This document shows, piece after piece, positions 44,768 through 53,201 of a DNA stretch of 64,000 nt; within the stretch, counting starts at the first letter, position 1; each line of letters starts with the position of its first letter. Source of the stretch: Candidatus Rifleibacteriota bacterium (GTDB lineage Bacteria; Muiribacteriota; Ozemobacteria; Ozemobacterales; Ozemobacteraceae). The notes beneath the pieces are model-generated. The model ran no database searches and had not been told where the DNA came from. It saw only the letters and a program-made list of their open reading frames with translations. The position numbers and the translations under genes are program-made. The stretch lies in NCBI GenBank assembly GCA_015233155.1, contig JADFYG010000001.1:204320-268319 (forward strand), read 5' to 3'.

Positions 44768-46087
44768 TCACCATGCGATATCGCCCATAAACATGGGAAT
44801 ACCCAGTCTTTTTCTTTTGGTTTCGCCTTTCAGGGTGACTTCTCTCCTTTCCGGCAACATTCCGCGTTCACCTTCGTGCTGCCGCGCCTGGTGAGCTAAC
44901 AGGCTTGACCCTAGAAATACCGAGTGTTTACCGTATTTGTCTCGAAGTTCATCTACGTTCTGATAAATCTCGTTCCATTTTTCTACTGTCAGAGGAGAGT
45001 CGAAAAGAGTGAGCTGAACCACCTTTATCTCATCGAGTTGGAGAAGCGTCACGCAAGTGGCGCGATAAAATGTCTCCGACTTGAAAATATGGTTGAAGAG
45101 CGGCGTAATGGCCTTCATTATTTCATGCGGATGAGCATTCGGACGAGACAAGCGTATCTTCAGGCCAACATCATCGAACCCCTGTGTTCGAAGGAAAATA
45201 AGAACTTCTCTCGCCGCCAGCTTGTATCTTCGGGCTTTCATACATGCGTTTTCCAGGTTCTGGGAAAGTTGCGCAAAAACGAAATCACGATCACTTGAAG
45301 CCGGAGTAAATGTCTTCATTTTCTGAATTGAGCGATAAACGATTTTTTTACTTGTATCGATCGGAAAAATAAACTTTCCGTTTAACTCCTGCCAGATTTC
45401 ATAAAATGGCTTCGAAAGAAGAGCCTTTACCCAAAGCTCATTTTGTCGCGCAAAATCGAGAGCCAGTCGTATTCCGTGTTTATTCAGAAAGGCCGCTGTC
45501 TGTCCGCCGATACCCCAGATTTTTTCAACGGGAAGATTCTGAAGATACTGGTGAATAAGTCTTCCGGGGATGATCGTGAGGCCGGAAGGTTTTTTCCATT
45601 TGGAGGCAACCTTTGCGATGACTTTATTTGGTGCAAGTCCGATGGAAAAAGTGAATCCGAGTTCGCTGTCCAGCTCCTGCTTGATTTTTTCCGCCATGGA
45701 TTCATATGACATCCGATATATTCGCCGAAGGCCCGTCAAATCAGCAAAACATTCGTCTATTCCATACTCTTCAACGTCAGGGGTGTAACGGCGAACGATC
45801 GAATATAACCTCTGGGAAAGAAGGCTGTACGTTTCGTAATCAGACGGAAGTATCACGGCATCCGGGCAGATTTTTTTGATCTCAAACAGCCTCATTCCGC
45901 GTGTGACTCCCCGCGCCTTGGCTTCATAACTCATGGAAGAGGCAATCCCACGCTCTTTACCGGTGACGACGGGCTTTCCTTTGAGCGTGGGATTCAGTGA
46001 TTGTTCACATGAGGCAAAAAAAGCGTCGCCATCAATGTGAACAATCGCCTTTGAAAAAAATCCAAGCGTGAGTGGCTGGCTTAACAT
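44768..46087 (-). CDS. Y-family DNA polymerase (UmuC/DinB type)
   Basis: The 439-residue protein is a translesion polymerase. Seen are VHIDGDAFFASCEQ (catalytic Asp and steric-gate region), SSMSYEAKARGVTRGM, the second catalytic motif YGIDECFADLTG, and the helix-hairpin-helix region LPVEKIWGIGGQTAAFLNKHG. The C-terminal little-finger domain is present, and the tail lacks a clear clamp-binding motif. The start ATG overlaps the LexA-like gene by seven bases, so it is under the same SOS-type promoter. It is expected to be induced with the LexA-like protein on DNA damage. Confidence 0.9.
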   Translation of the reverse strand: MLSQPLTLGFFSKAIVHIDGDAFFASCEQSLNPTLKGKPVVTGKERGIASSMSYEAKARGVTRGMRLFEIKKICPDAVILPSDYETYSLLSQRLYSIVRRYTPDVEEYGIDECFADLTGLRRIYRMSYESMAEKIKQELDSELGFTFSIGLAPNKVIAKVASKWKKPSGLTIIPGRLIHQYLQNLPVEKIWGIGGQTAAFLNKHGIRLALDFARQNELWVKALLSKPFYEIWQELNGKFIFPIDTSKKIVYRSIQKMKTFTPASSDRDFVFAQLSQNLENACMKARRYKLAAREVLIFLRTQGFDDVGLKIRLSRPNAHPHEIMKAITPLFNHIFKSETFYRATCVTLLQLDEIKVVQLTLFDSPLTVEKWNEIYQNVDELRDKYGKHSVFLGSSLLAHQARQHEGERGMLPERREVTLKGETKRKRLGIPMFMGDIAW

Positions 46088-46656
46088 CGATATTTCCTGA
46101 TAACCGCCCGGACAACGGCCGCAATTACAAGGCTCTCCCGGGGGTGGATGGGCTTATATTTTTCATTGGCCGGCTCAAGATAGGCTTTACCTCCGGTTTT
46201 TCGAAAGTATTTCATGGTCCATTCCCCGTCGACTTTCGCGATGGCAATGTCGCCGTCTTTGGCTTCCAGTCCGCGCTCTACAAGAACAATGTCACCAGGC
46301 AGAATTCCCGCATCTTTCATTGAATCTCCGCTTACCTTAAGCATATAGGTCGCTTCTTTATTGCTGATCAGAAACTCATCGATCGATATGGTGTCAATCA
46401 ATTCTTCTTCTGCTGCTGAAGGAAAACCAGCTTCGACAATGCCAAGAATTTTCACGGCATGGAACAACCGACCCGGAATGATGCGACCTGAGGAATCTTT
46501 TTCGAGATAATGCAGGTCAGCCAGCTTGTTTACCAGTTTGAAGACGGAGTTTCGGGACTTGTACCCAATAATCTGCATTATTTCGGTATAGGTCGGCATT
46601 CTCTTCCGGTCTCGGTAAAATTGGGTGATTTTGCTGATATAAGCATTTATATTCAT
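46081..46656 (-). CDS. LexA-like repressor (S24 self-cleaving)
   Basis: The 191-residue protein has an N-terminal winged-helix region (about 1-60; PTYTEIMQIIGYKSRNSVFK) and a C-terminal S24 peptidase. The self-cleavage bond VEAGFPS (Ala76-Gly77), SGDSMKDAG (Ser112) and WTMKYF (Lys149) are present. The size and wing fit LexA, with a shortened DNA-binding domain. The ATG at 46656 follows the promoter that contains a LexA-type palindrome, so the gene represses itself and the polymerase gene. The window shows no other copy of the palindrome. Confidence 0.85.
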   Translation of the reverse strand: MNINAYISKITQFYRDRKRMPTYTEIMQIIGYKSRNSVFKLVNKLADLHYLEKDSSGRIIPGRLFHAVKILGIVEAGFPSAAEEELIDTISIDEFLISNKEATYMLKVSGDSMKDAGILPGDIVLVERGLEAKDGDIAIAKVDGEWTMKYFRKTGGKAYLEPANEKYKPIHPRESLVIAAVVRAVIRKYRC

Positions 46657-46663
46657 AATATAA

Positions 46664-46692
46664 AATATAGTGAACAATCGTTCACCTGTCAA
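46664..46692 (-). promoter_or_regulatory. SOS promoter with LexA box in the spacer
   Basis: On the minus strand TTGACA (46692-46687) and TATATT (46669-46664) are 17 bases apart. The spacer is GTGAAC-N4-GTTCAC (46670-46685 read on the plus strand) plus one base. The palindrome fills the space between the two boxes, so a bound repressor would block polymerase directly. The spacing to the ATG at 46656 leaves almost no leader. Confidence 0.85.
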
Positions 46693-46802
46693 GATTTCTT
46701 GGTAAATGCAGGCAAAAATGGTAATTTGAAGGTAATTTGAGGAGCTTGCCACTTTCAGCTGTTCAAAGAATCTGTTTTATGCCGTCAGAGGAGTGTTGCT
46801 TT

Positions 46803-48050
46803 ATGAATAACCGTTGTTTTTGGCTTTTCATGTTCGCATTTCTGTTCGGAATTCTTTTGCCTGTTTCCGCGGAAGAAAAAATACTGAAAATCGGAACCCT
46901 GTTTCCTCTCACCGGAAGCTGTGCTTTGGCTGGACAACGCTGTAAGGCCGCGGTTGAGACAGCGGTTGAGATAATAAATAACAAACATCCCGAGATAAAT
47001 GTTCCTCTTGCCGCCGGAGAGGGGGTTCTCGGTTATAAAATCCAGCTTGTACATGCCGATTCCCAGGGAAAACCTGATGTCGGAAAGTCTGAAGCGGAAA
47101 GACTGTTTGATCAGGAAAACGTATATGCCATTATCGGCTGTTATAACAGTGCCGTGACCAAGCCGGCGAGTTTCGTCGCCGAACGGAAAAAGAAAATTTT
47201 TGTCGCGGGTTGTTCCAGCAGCGCAGCGTTGACCGAAAGAAAAATGCATTATTTTTTCCGACTGGCTCCCAATGACCGGATCGAATCAAAGGAGTTCTGT
47301 GATTTCGTTCAGTGGCTCAACAAGAACAACAGCTCGAACCTGAAAACCCTTGGCCTGATCTACGAAAACACCGAGTTTGGAAAACACGCCGCTGACGAGG
47401 CCAAGCAGATAGCCTCAAAATATGAAATGGAAGTCGTCGTTGATGTTCCTTTCAACCCTGGAGCGACCAATCTCAACAGTGAAGTAACCACTCTGAAAGA
47501 CAAGAATCCGGACGTAATTTTTGGCGCATGCCTTGGAGGTGACTATACCCTTTTTATAGGCACTGTTAATCAGCAGAACTGGCTTCCAAAGGTGGCTTTG
47601 AATTATTGTTCCGGCTTTCAGGATCCTCAAATTTCAAAACAATTGGGCGAGAAGGGATATTATTTCGCCGGTGCATCGGGATATTCTCCCGACTTCGTCA
47701 AAATAATGCCGGTTGCCGAAGCAATTGAGAAGCTTTACAAAGAGAAAACCGGGGTTCCATTTGATACTGACAGCATTCTTGAAACCGTTGGGATGCTTGT
47801 GCTGGGTCAGGCGATCGAGAAGGCCGGCACTATTGATTCTGAAAAGGTCGCTGAGACGCTTCACAAGGAAGAGTTTGTTTCTCCGCTGTCTTTCGGAGGC
47901 AAAGTCACTTTTGATGAACAGGGACAAAACAACAAGGCAATGAGCGTGGTAGTACAATTGCAGAATGGCGAGTATCGGCGTGTCTACCCCCCCGAATATT
48001 CAACTGCTTCAGTGACTTTCCCGATTCCTTCCTGGGACAAACGAAAGTAG
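46803..48050 (+). CDS. livK: Branched-chain amino acid ABC transporter substrate-binding protein
   Basis: The 415-residue periplasmic binding protein has a signal peptide (FWLFMFAFLFGILLPVSA) and the LivK-type domain pair (KIGTLFPLTGSCALAGQR, IIGCYNSAVTKPASFVAE, ENTEFGKHAADEAK, VPFNPGATNLNSEVTTLK). It delivers leucine, isoleucine or valine, or another amphipathic ligand, to LivHMGF. GAGGAG precedes ATG 46803, chosen over an upstream ATG. The gene starts the five-gene liv run on the plus strand, divergent from the SOS genes. Confidence 0.9.
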   Translation: MNNRCFWLFMFAFLFGILLPVSAEEKILKIGTLFPLTGSCALAGQRCKAAVETAVEIINNKHPEINVPLAAGEGVLGYKIQLVHADSQGKPDVGKSEAERLFDQENVYAIIGCYNSAVTKPASFVAERKKKIFVAGCSSSAALTERKMHYFFRLAPNDRIESKEFCDFVQWLNKNNSSNLKTLGLIYENTEFGKHAADEAKQIASKYEMEVVVDVPFNPGATNLNSEVTTLKDKNPDVIFGACLGGDYTLFIGTVNQQNWLPKVALNYCSGFQDPQISKQLGEKGYYFAGASGYSPDFVKIMPVAEAIEKLYKEKTGVPFDTDSILETVGMLVLGQAIEKAGTIDSEKVAETLHKEEFVSPLSFGGKVTFDEQGQNNKAMSVVVQLQNGEYRRVYPPEYSTASVTFPIPSWDKRK

Positions 48051-48065
48051 GGTGGGCTTCAGTCA

Positions 48066-48926
48066 GTGAACACATTCCTGCAGGTCACCATAGACGGCAT
48101 TCTGAATGGGATGATATATGCCCTGGTCGCATCCGGGCTGAGTTTGACGTGGGGTGTCATGGATGTCATCAATTTTGCCCATGGCGAATTTCTTATGGCT
48201 GCCATGTATCTGACTTACTGGCTGGCTTTTTACGGCGGCGTCGATCCCCTTGTGGCATGGGTGGCTGCAGGTTTATTCGGTTTTATGCTCGGTTGGCTTG
48301 TATTCAGGCTTGTAGTGGTACATTGCCTGGATAAAACTCCTATGGCTGCCTTGCTGGCTACTTTCGGGCTTTCCATGATGTTGAAAAATGGGTGTCTGTA
48401 TCTGTTTTCTCCCAACTACCGGGTCTTGTCGGGAACCTGGCTGGAAGGAAAAAAGATCATCGCCGGATCACTGGTGATACCTCTGCCTCAGCTTGTAACG
48501 AGTATTTTTGCTTTACTCATGGTGTCGGCTCTCTATCTTCTTTTGCGAAAGACCCGGCTTGGATGGGCAATCCAGGCCACCTCCATGGATCGGGAAGCCG
48601 CTGAGCTCATGGGAATTGACACCCGCTGGATTCTGACGCTGGTTTTTGCTTTATCCGGAGCTTGTGTCGGTGTCGCAGGCGGATTGATGCCGATGTATCT
48701 GGCAGTCCATCCGGAGGTCGGGAGTCTGTTCAGCCTGATCGCATTTCTGATCGTGGCGATGGGTGGCTTCGGAAGCATGATAGGAGCATTTTTTGCGGCT
48801 CTTCTTATCGGTCTTGTCGAATCCTATGCGGGTTTTTACGCGGCTCCGGTTCTCAAATACGTGGCGGTGTTCTCGCTTTATCTGGTGGTTGTTCAGTGGC
48901 GCCCCAAGGGACTTTTTGGCTGGTAG
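48066..48926 (+). CDS. livH: Branched-chain amino acid ABC transporter permease LivH
   Basis: A 286-residue inner-membrane permease with about eight hydrophobic helices. Seen are the LivH-type signatures GLSLTWGVMDVINFAHGEF and AIQATSMDREAAELMGID. It starts with GTG and is 15 bases after livK. It forms the channel together with LivM. Confidence 0.92.
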   Translation: MNTFLQVTIDGILNGMIYALVASGLSLTWGVMDVINFAHGEFLMAAMYLTYWLAFYGGVDPLVAWVAAGLFGFMLGWLVFRLVVVHCLDKTPMAALLATFGLSMMLKNGCLYLFSPNYRVLSGTWLEGKKIIAGSLVIPLPQLVTSIFALLMVSALYLLLRKTRLGWAIQATSMDREAAELMGIDTRWILTLVFALSGACVGVAGGLMPMYLAVHPEVGSLFSLIAFLIVAMGGFGSMIGAFFAALLIGLVESYAGFYAAPVLKYVAVFSLYLVVVQWRPKGLFGW

Positions 48927-48965
48927 CCCGATGAAGACCAGAATGCTGTTCGAGGGTGGCAACAG

Positions 48966-50048
48966 ATGAGTGACCAGTCGGGCGCATCAGGCAACCTGGA
49001 CCCAAGTCCGGTGTCTTCATCTTCTTACACAAAGTCGGTAAGCGATTTCATTGGAATAGGGCTTCTGCTTTTTCTTCTGGTTTTGCCGAAGTTGTCCGTC
49101 TTGTTCGGGGCCATTGAAAATTACATATTTCCGGCCCCTTACGGCCGCTTTCAAAACCTGTTATCGAGCAACTTTTTGCATGTCCTTATTCTGATTTTCT
49201 TATACTCCGCGATGTCGCAAGCCTGGAATATAATAGGTGGTTATTGCGGCCAGATTTCATTCGGACACTCGGTGTTTTTCGGCATAGGCGCATACGGGGC
49301 GGGAATGTCCGTGGTGAAATATGGCATGGTTCCATGGCCCGGAGTGGTTGCCGGGGCTTTTGCCGCAAGCCTGATTGCACTGATGATCAGTTATCCCTGT
49401 TTCAAATTACGGGGACATTATTTTGCAATCGCCACCTTTGCCGTCGTCGAAATATTTAATCGCATGTTCATGGTCTGGGACTGGATCAATGGTGCTCTGG
49501 GCCTGGATTATCCGATCATCGAAGAAGGCTGGAAGCAGTTCATCTGGTATGACAGCAAAGTCGAATATTATTACGGTGCGCTTGCCTTGATGACCCTGAT
49601 TTTTTTCATTGTAAGATTTTTGGAGACTCATCGATTCGGATATTACCTGCGGGCAGTCAGAGAAGGCGCGGAAATCGCCGAGTCGCTTGGGGTTGACAGC
49701 ACAAGAGTGAAGTTGTCGGCAATGGCCCTTTCGGCGGGAATTACGGCGCTGTGCGGTTCGTTTTTCGTTCAGTACAACCTGCGGGTGGATCCGCCGATGG
49801 TGATGTCCCTGGATATGTCTCTCAACTTTGTATTGATAACTGTTCTTGGGGGAATCGGAACTTTGTGGGGGCCTTTTCTTGGCGCACTGGTACTGATTCC
49901 TCTTCAGGAATACACGAGAGCCTGGTGGAGTGGTGATGGGCTTGACCTGATCATTTTCGGCTTCATGATTGTCATCGTCGTCCTGAAACAGCCACAGGGA
50001 ATTCAGGGAATAGTTTCAAACATGTTCAAGACAAAAAAGAGAGAGTGA
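48966..50048 (+). CDS. livM: Branched-chain amino acid ABC transporter permease LivM
   Basis: A 360-residue permease partner of LivH. It has a longer N-terminal extension, then helices with AWNIIGGYCGQISFGHSVFF (LivM hallmark) and LRAVREGAEIAESLGVDS (coupling helix). GAGGG precedes the ATG. The stop overlaps the livG start (GTGA). Confidence 0.92.
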   Translation: MSDQSGASGNLDPSPVSSSSYTKSVSDFIGIGLLLFLLVLPKLSVLFGAIENYIFPAPYGRFQNLLSSNFLHVLILIFLYSAMSQAWNIIGGYCGQISFGHSVFFGIGAYGAGMSVVKYGMVPWPGVVAGAFAASLIALMISYPCFKLRGHYFAIATFAVVEIFNRMFMVWDWINGALGLDYPIIEEGWKQFIWYDSKVEYYYGALALMTLIFFIVRFLETHRFGYYLRAVREGAEIAESLGVDSTRVKLSAMALSAGITALCGSFFVQYNLRVDPPMVMSLDMSLNFVLITVLGGIGTLWGPFLGALVLIPLQEYTRAWWSGDGLDLIIFGFMIVIVVLKQPQGIQGIVSNMFKTKKRE

Positions 50049-50824
50049 GCGCTGCATTGGCTTTCCTTGAAGTACAAAACGTCACTATGAAGTTTGGCTC
50101 TCTGACAGCCAATAGTGATGTATCTTTTTCAGTCGAAAAGGGGAGCATCATCGGACTCATCGGTCCCAATGGTGCCGGAAAAACGACGCTTTTCAACTGC
50201 ATAACAGGTCACTATGTGCCGTCCGCCGGGAAAATCTTTTTTGACGGAAAGGATATTTCCGGGCTGCCTCCATATGTAATTGCCCGCTCGGGTGCGGTGC
50301 GGACATTCCAGATCGTGCGGCCGTTCAAAGAGATGACTGTCCTAGAAAACGTAATGGTTGGAGCCTTTCTTCGGGAAACAAATGTGAAAAAAGCCCGGGA
50401 TATCGCGGAACGCTGCCTGGACTTGTGCCACTTGAACGAAGTCAGGGACAAACCGGCCGGCGATCTTCCCATAGGCAATAAAAAGCGCCTGGAGTTGGCC
50501 AGGGTTCTCGCGACAGGTCCAAAACTGCTCATGTTGGATGAAGCGATTGCCGGTCTTACATCCACCGAAGTCAATGAAGCTGTTGATTTGATCCGGCGCC
50601 TGAACAGGCAGGAGGGTATGACCATTCTCATGGTTGAGCATATCATGGAAGCTGTTCTGCCCCTTTCGGACAAAGTGGTGGTCCTGGATGGCGGGGTGAA
50701 AATTGCGGAAGGTCCACCGGATAAGGTTATATATGACGAAAAAGTCATTGAGGCGTATTTTGGTCTTAAATTCAGCCAGAAATTAATGCAGCTGCAGGCT
50801 CGCGGGTTGAAGAATGACGAATAA
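50045..50824 (+). CDS. livG: Branched-chain amino acid ABC transporter ATPase LivG
   Basis: A 259-residue ABC ATPase. Walker A is GPNGAGKTT, the signature region is DLPIGNKKRLELARVLATGP (the canonical LSGGQ is replaced, a common LivG variant), Walker B is LLMLDEAIAGL, and the switch His is in MVEHIM. GTG start overlaps livM by four bases; the end overlaps livF by 11. Confidence 0.93.
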   Translation: MSAALAFLEVQNVTMKFGSLTANSDVSFSVEKGSIIGLIGPNGAGKTTLFNCITGHYVPSAGKIFFDGKDISGLPPYVIARSGAVRTFQIVRPFKEMTVLENVMVGAFLRETNVKKARDIAERCLDLCHLNEVRDKPAGDLPIGNKKRLELARVLATGPKLLMLDEAIAGLTSTEVNEAVDLIRRLNRQEGMTILMVEHIMEAVLPLSDKVVVLDGGVKIAEGPPDKVIYDEKVIEAYFGLKFSQKLMQLQARGLKNDE

Positions 50825-51548
50825 CGAGACGGGAAGAAAAATAATTTTATCCGTAAAGGATGTGCTTGCCGGATACGATCAGGTACCGGTTCTTTTTGGC
50901 GTTTCAATAGACGTAAGCCAGGGAGAGCTTATCGCGATTGTCGGCTCCAATGGTGCGGGAAAATCAACTCTTATGCGTGTGATCGCCGGGTTGATGAAGC
51001 CTTCCGGCGGGGTTGTGGAGTTCCTGGACCGAGATGTGACGAATATTCCGGCGCACAAAAAGGTTCCGCTCGGGATCAGTTATGTTCCGGAGGGACGGCG
51101 GTTGTTTCCCAAACTTACGGTTTGTGAGAACCTTGAGCTGGGCGCATATGTTGAAAACGAGCGCAGTGAAATCAGCAGGCGTCTTGAAGAAGTTTTTTCC
51201 CTGTTTCCCATTTTGAAGGACCGGGCAGGTCAGACAGCCGAGACTATGAGTGGCGGCGAGCAACAGATGTGTGCCATTGCGCGTGGAATGATGTCGAAAC
51301 CGAAGTTGCTCATGATCGATGAAGTCTCGCTTGGTCTGATGCCATCAATGGTTGAAAAGGTCCTGGATGCTCTTGTACAGATCAACCGTGGAGGAACCAC
51401 CATCATTATCGTTGAACAGATGGTACAGGAAGCTCTGGAAATAGCCCACAGGGGCTATGTGGTTCAGACCGGAAAGATAGTACTTTCCGGGAAATCACAG
51501 GTACTTCTCGACTCTGAAGAAGTTCGCCGGGCCTACATGGGAATGTAG
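50814..51548 (+). CDS. livF: Branched-chain amino acid ABC transporter ATPase LivF
   Basis: A 244-residue ABC ATPase that pairs with LivG. It has Walker A GSNGAGKST, signature MSGGEQQM, Walker B LLMIDEVSLGL and the switch motif EQMV with Gln in place of His in the usual position, as in many LivF proteins. It closes the liv operon. No U-tract terminator is seen after it. Confidence 0.93.
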   Translation: MTNNETGRKIILSVKDVLAGYDQVPVLFGVSIDVSQGELIAIVGSNGAGKSTLMRVIAGLMKPSGGVVEFLDRDVTNIPAHKKVPLGISYVPEGRRLFPKLTVCENLELGAYVENERSEISRRLEEVFSLFPILKDRAGQTAETMSGGEQQMCAIARGMMSKPKLLMIDEVSLGLMPSMVEKVLDALVQINRGGTTIIIVEQMVQEALEIAHRGYVVQTGKIVLSGKSQVLLDSEEVRRAYMGM

Positions 51549-51708
51549 CCTTCCAGCATCATATTCCCTCTGAAAGCCGGGATAAATGCATTAAAAGTTC
51601 TGTGGCGGGATACAATTGCTGATGATACCGCTTCACACCTCGGCGCGCCCGGCGGTCGCGCCCTACCATAGTCATAGCACCTCGTGAAGAGCAACGCGAA
51701 AGCTTCTC

Positions 51709-51737
51709 TTGTCATTCATTATCGGGGCTGGTATCCT
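51709..51737 (+). promoter_or_regulatory. Promoter of the HEPN-type gene, shared with the FecR module
   Basis: TTGTCA (51709-51714) and TATCCT (51732-51737) have a 17-base spacer, 17 bases before the ATG at 51754. About 36 of 40 bases, including the spacer, match 34371-34410, far beyond what a common sigma factor requires. Confidence 0.65.
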
Positions 51738-51753
51738 GAGATTGAAAAAGCAG

Positions 51754-53157
51754 ATGACTAACAATAATAACGTTCCCATTCCCATTTCGGTCATTCTCCG
51801 AAAAGTAGATGAGGCATCTGATCCGATCGCACGCTTCATTCAGCTGGGAAATCTGTTCGAGGTCACGTTGCGATATCTCGCCACGCTGACACTCGGTACA
51901 TTGTTCCATGCCCGCGAAAGCCAGGATATCGACATTCCGTCGCGATTACTGTCGGGGCTCAGCCGTCCGTCGCTTGGGCACTGGTGCCAGTTGCTGCACG
52001 CGATTCCTAAACGTATCGCCGATACGAGATCTCTCGCAATTCCCGAGTTAGTATCGCTTATTGATCAGGTTGAACAGCCTGAACCCCTGACGATGTGCGC
52101 GCGAGAGATTCAGTATGTACTCGGCAGGCGCCGGGAAAGCATTCCGAAGCGCTTCTCGCTGGCAGGATTCTTCGATCTTCTCGTCGCCTTTCGCAACAAG
52201 ACAAAAGCTCACGGAGCGATTCAGACCGATCTTGCGGCAGAGCTGAATCCCACTCTGGAAGCCGCAATGCGAACGATACTGAATGAGTTGCGCTTTCTCC
52301 GCCAGTATCCGGTTCGGGTCGTTCCCGATTCCGCTCCGGATGTGCCCGTGCCAGCCGCCAAACCGTCGGCCGAGGGCGCGTCGGCAGGAAAATTGTATGT
52401 ATTCGCCCCGGGAGGAAATTCTCTGTTCCAGTTGTTTCCCGCTGCGATTTGGCACAACGGAGATTTCTGGTTTCTAAACGGCTGGTACGGCCCCGGGAAT
52501 GTTGAGTATCTGAGCTATTCCACCGGACAAATCATTCAAACGGAGTGCGCACAAATTGGCGTTCTGTTCGAGGAGAGCAACTCCGCGGCATCTTCCTCCT
52601 TTGATCCGACGATCGCGCTCGAGATCATACGCAAGGATGTCTGGGAGCTTCCGGTCGATCTGGCGGTAATGGCGCAGGATCGCCAGCGGCTGTGCGGTCC
52701 GATCGGGGAGCTCGAGTTGCTTGGCGATCCCAAACCCCGGATCAGGAAAGTCCTCGAAGACATCGAGAAACCCTCCTCTCTGGAACGAATGGGCAGTGTC
52801 ATCGTCTCAAAGCGGCCATGGTGTGCATCACGATTGCTTCTTGAAGTGATCATATACGATTTTGACGATGAAAAGAGTATGAACCGTGACACGATCGAAC
52901 AAGGACTCGAACAGACGCTTTTGCAGATCACGGAGCTTGGACCGCAAACGATCGCCATCTCCCCGCTCGGTACCGAATATCATGCAATCGACTGCAACGA
53001 TTTCGTCGATCTGCTGATCAAACTCTGGGAGAAGCATCATAAGGGCCTTACCTCCGTAGCGCGACTGATCTTCACCCCCCGCGAATTCGACCAGGTGAAG
53101 CCTTTGCATGAAGCGCTCACCCGTCGCCTCGGACGTCCGGTAAATATAAGATCCTGA
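51754..53157 (+). CDS. HEPN-motif protein with possible C-terminal macro-like domain
   Basis: The 467-residue protein is not assigned to a named family. Residues 1-185 are helical and contain FRNKTKAHGA, an R-x5-H pattern (Arg147, His153) typical of HEPN ribonuclease domains. A beta-rich region (about 213-270, LYVFAPGGNS, VEYLSYSTGQI) follows. Residues 360-460 (LLLEVIIYDF, TIAISPLGTEYHA, ARLIFTPREFD) have the strand-and-Gly pattern of a macro or related nucleotide-binding fold. HEPN activity and the macro call are inferences. It has its own promoter and faces the PilB/GspE gene. It lies 2.1 kb from the RtcR-like regulator. Confidence 0.6.
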   Translation: MTNNNNVPIPISVILRKVDEASDPIARFIQLGNLFEVTLRYLATLTLGTLFHARESQDIDIPSRLLSGLSRPSLGHWCQLLHAIPKRIADTRSLAIPELVSLIDQVEQPEPLTMCAREIQYVLGRRRESIPKRFSLAGFFDLLVAFRNKTKAHGAIQTDLAAELNPTLEAAMRTILNELRFLRQYPVRVVPDSAPDVPVPAAKPSAEGASAGKLYVFAPGGNSLFQLFPAAIWHNGDFWFLNGWYGPGNVEYLSYSTGQIIQTECAQIGVLFEESNSAASSSFDPTIALEIIRKDVWELPVDLAVMAQDRQRLCGPIGELELLGDPKPRIRKVLEDIEKPSSLERMGSVIVSKRPWCASRLLLEVIIYDFDDEKSMNRDTIEQGLEQTLLQITELGPQTIAISPLGTEYHAIDCNDFVDLLIKLWEKHHKGLTSVARLIFTPREFDQVKPLHEALTRRLGRPVNIRS

Positions 53158-53172
53158 ACCCTCTTTCAACGC

Positions 53173-53201
53173 CTGAGAAACTTGCCGAATCAGTTTCTCA
53201 G
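53173..53201. terminator. Hairpin between convergent genes
   Basis: A 9-bp perfect stem (53173-53181 with 53193-53201, 11-base loop) lies just after the HEPN-type gene and at the end of the PilB/GspE gene. No T-tract is present, so termination strength is uncertain. Confidence 0.5.

Noticed and set aside
46081..46752. Longer start (46752) for the LexA-like repressor
   Set aside because: It would place the promoter and LexA box inside the coding region; homology begins at the ATG at 46656.
51603..51619. Possible sigma-54 promoter (TGGC then TTGC) before the HEPN-type gene
   Set aside because: The two elements are two bases too far apart for a -24/-12 promoter; the TTGTCA/TATCCT pair is a better candidate.
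51642..51662. GC-rich inverted repeat after livF as an intrinsic terminator
   Set aside because: Only a 6-bp stem (GGCGCG/CGCGCC) and no T-tract follow.
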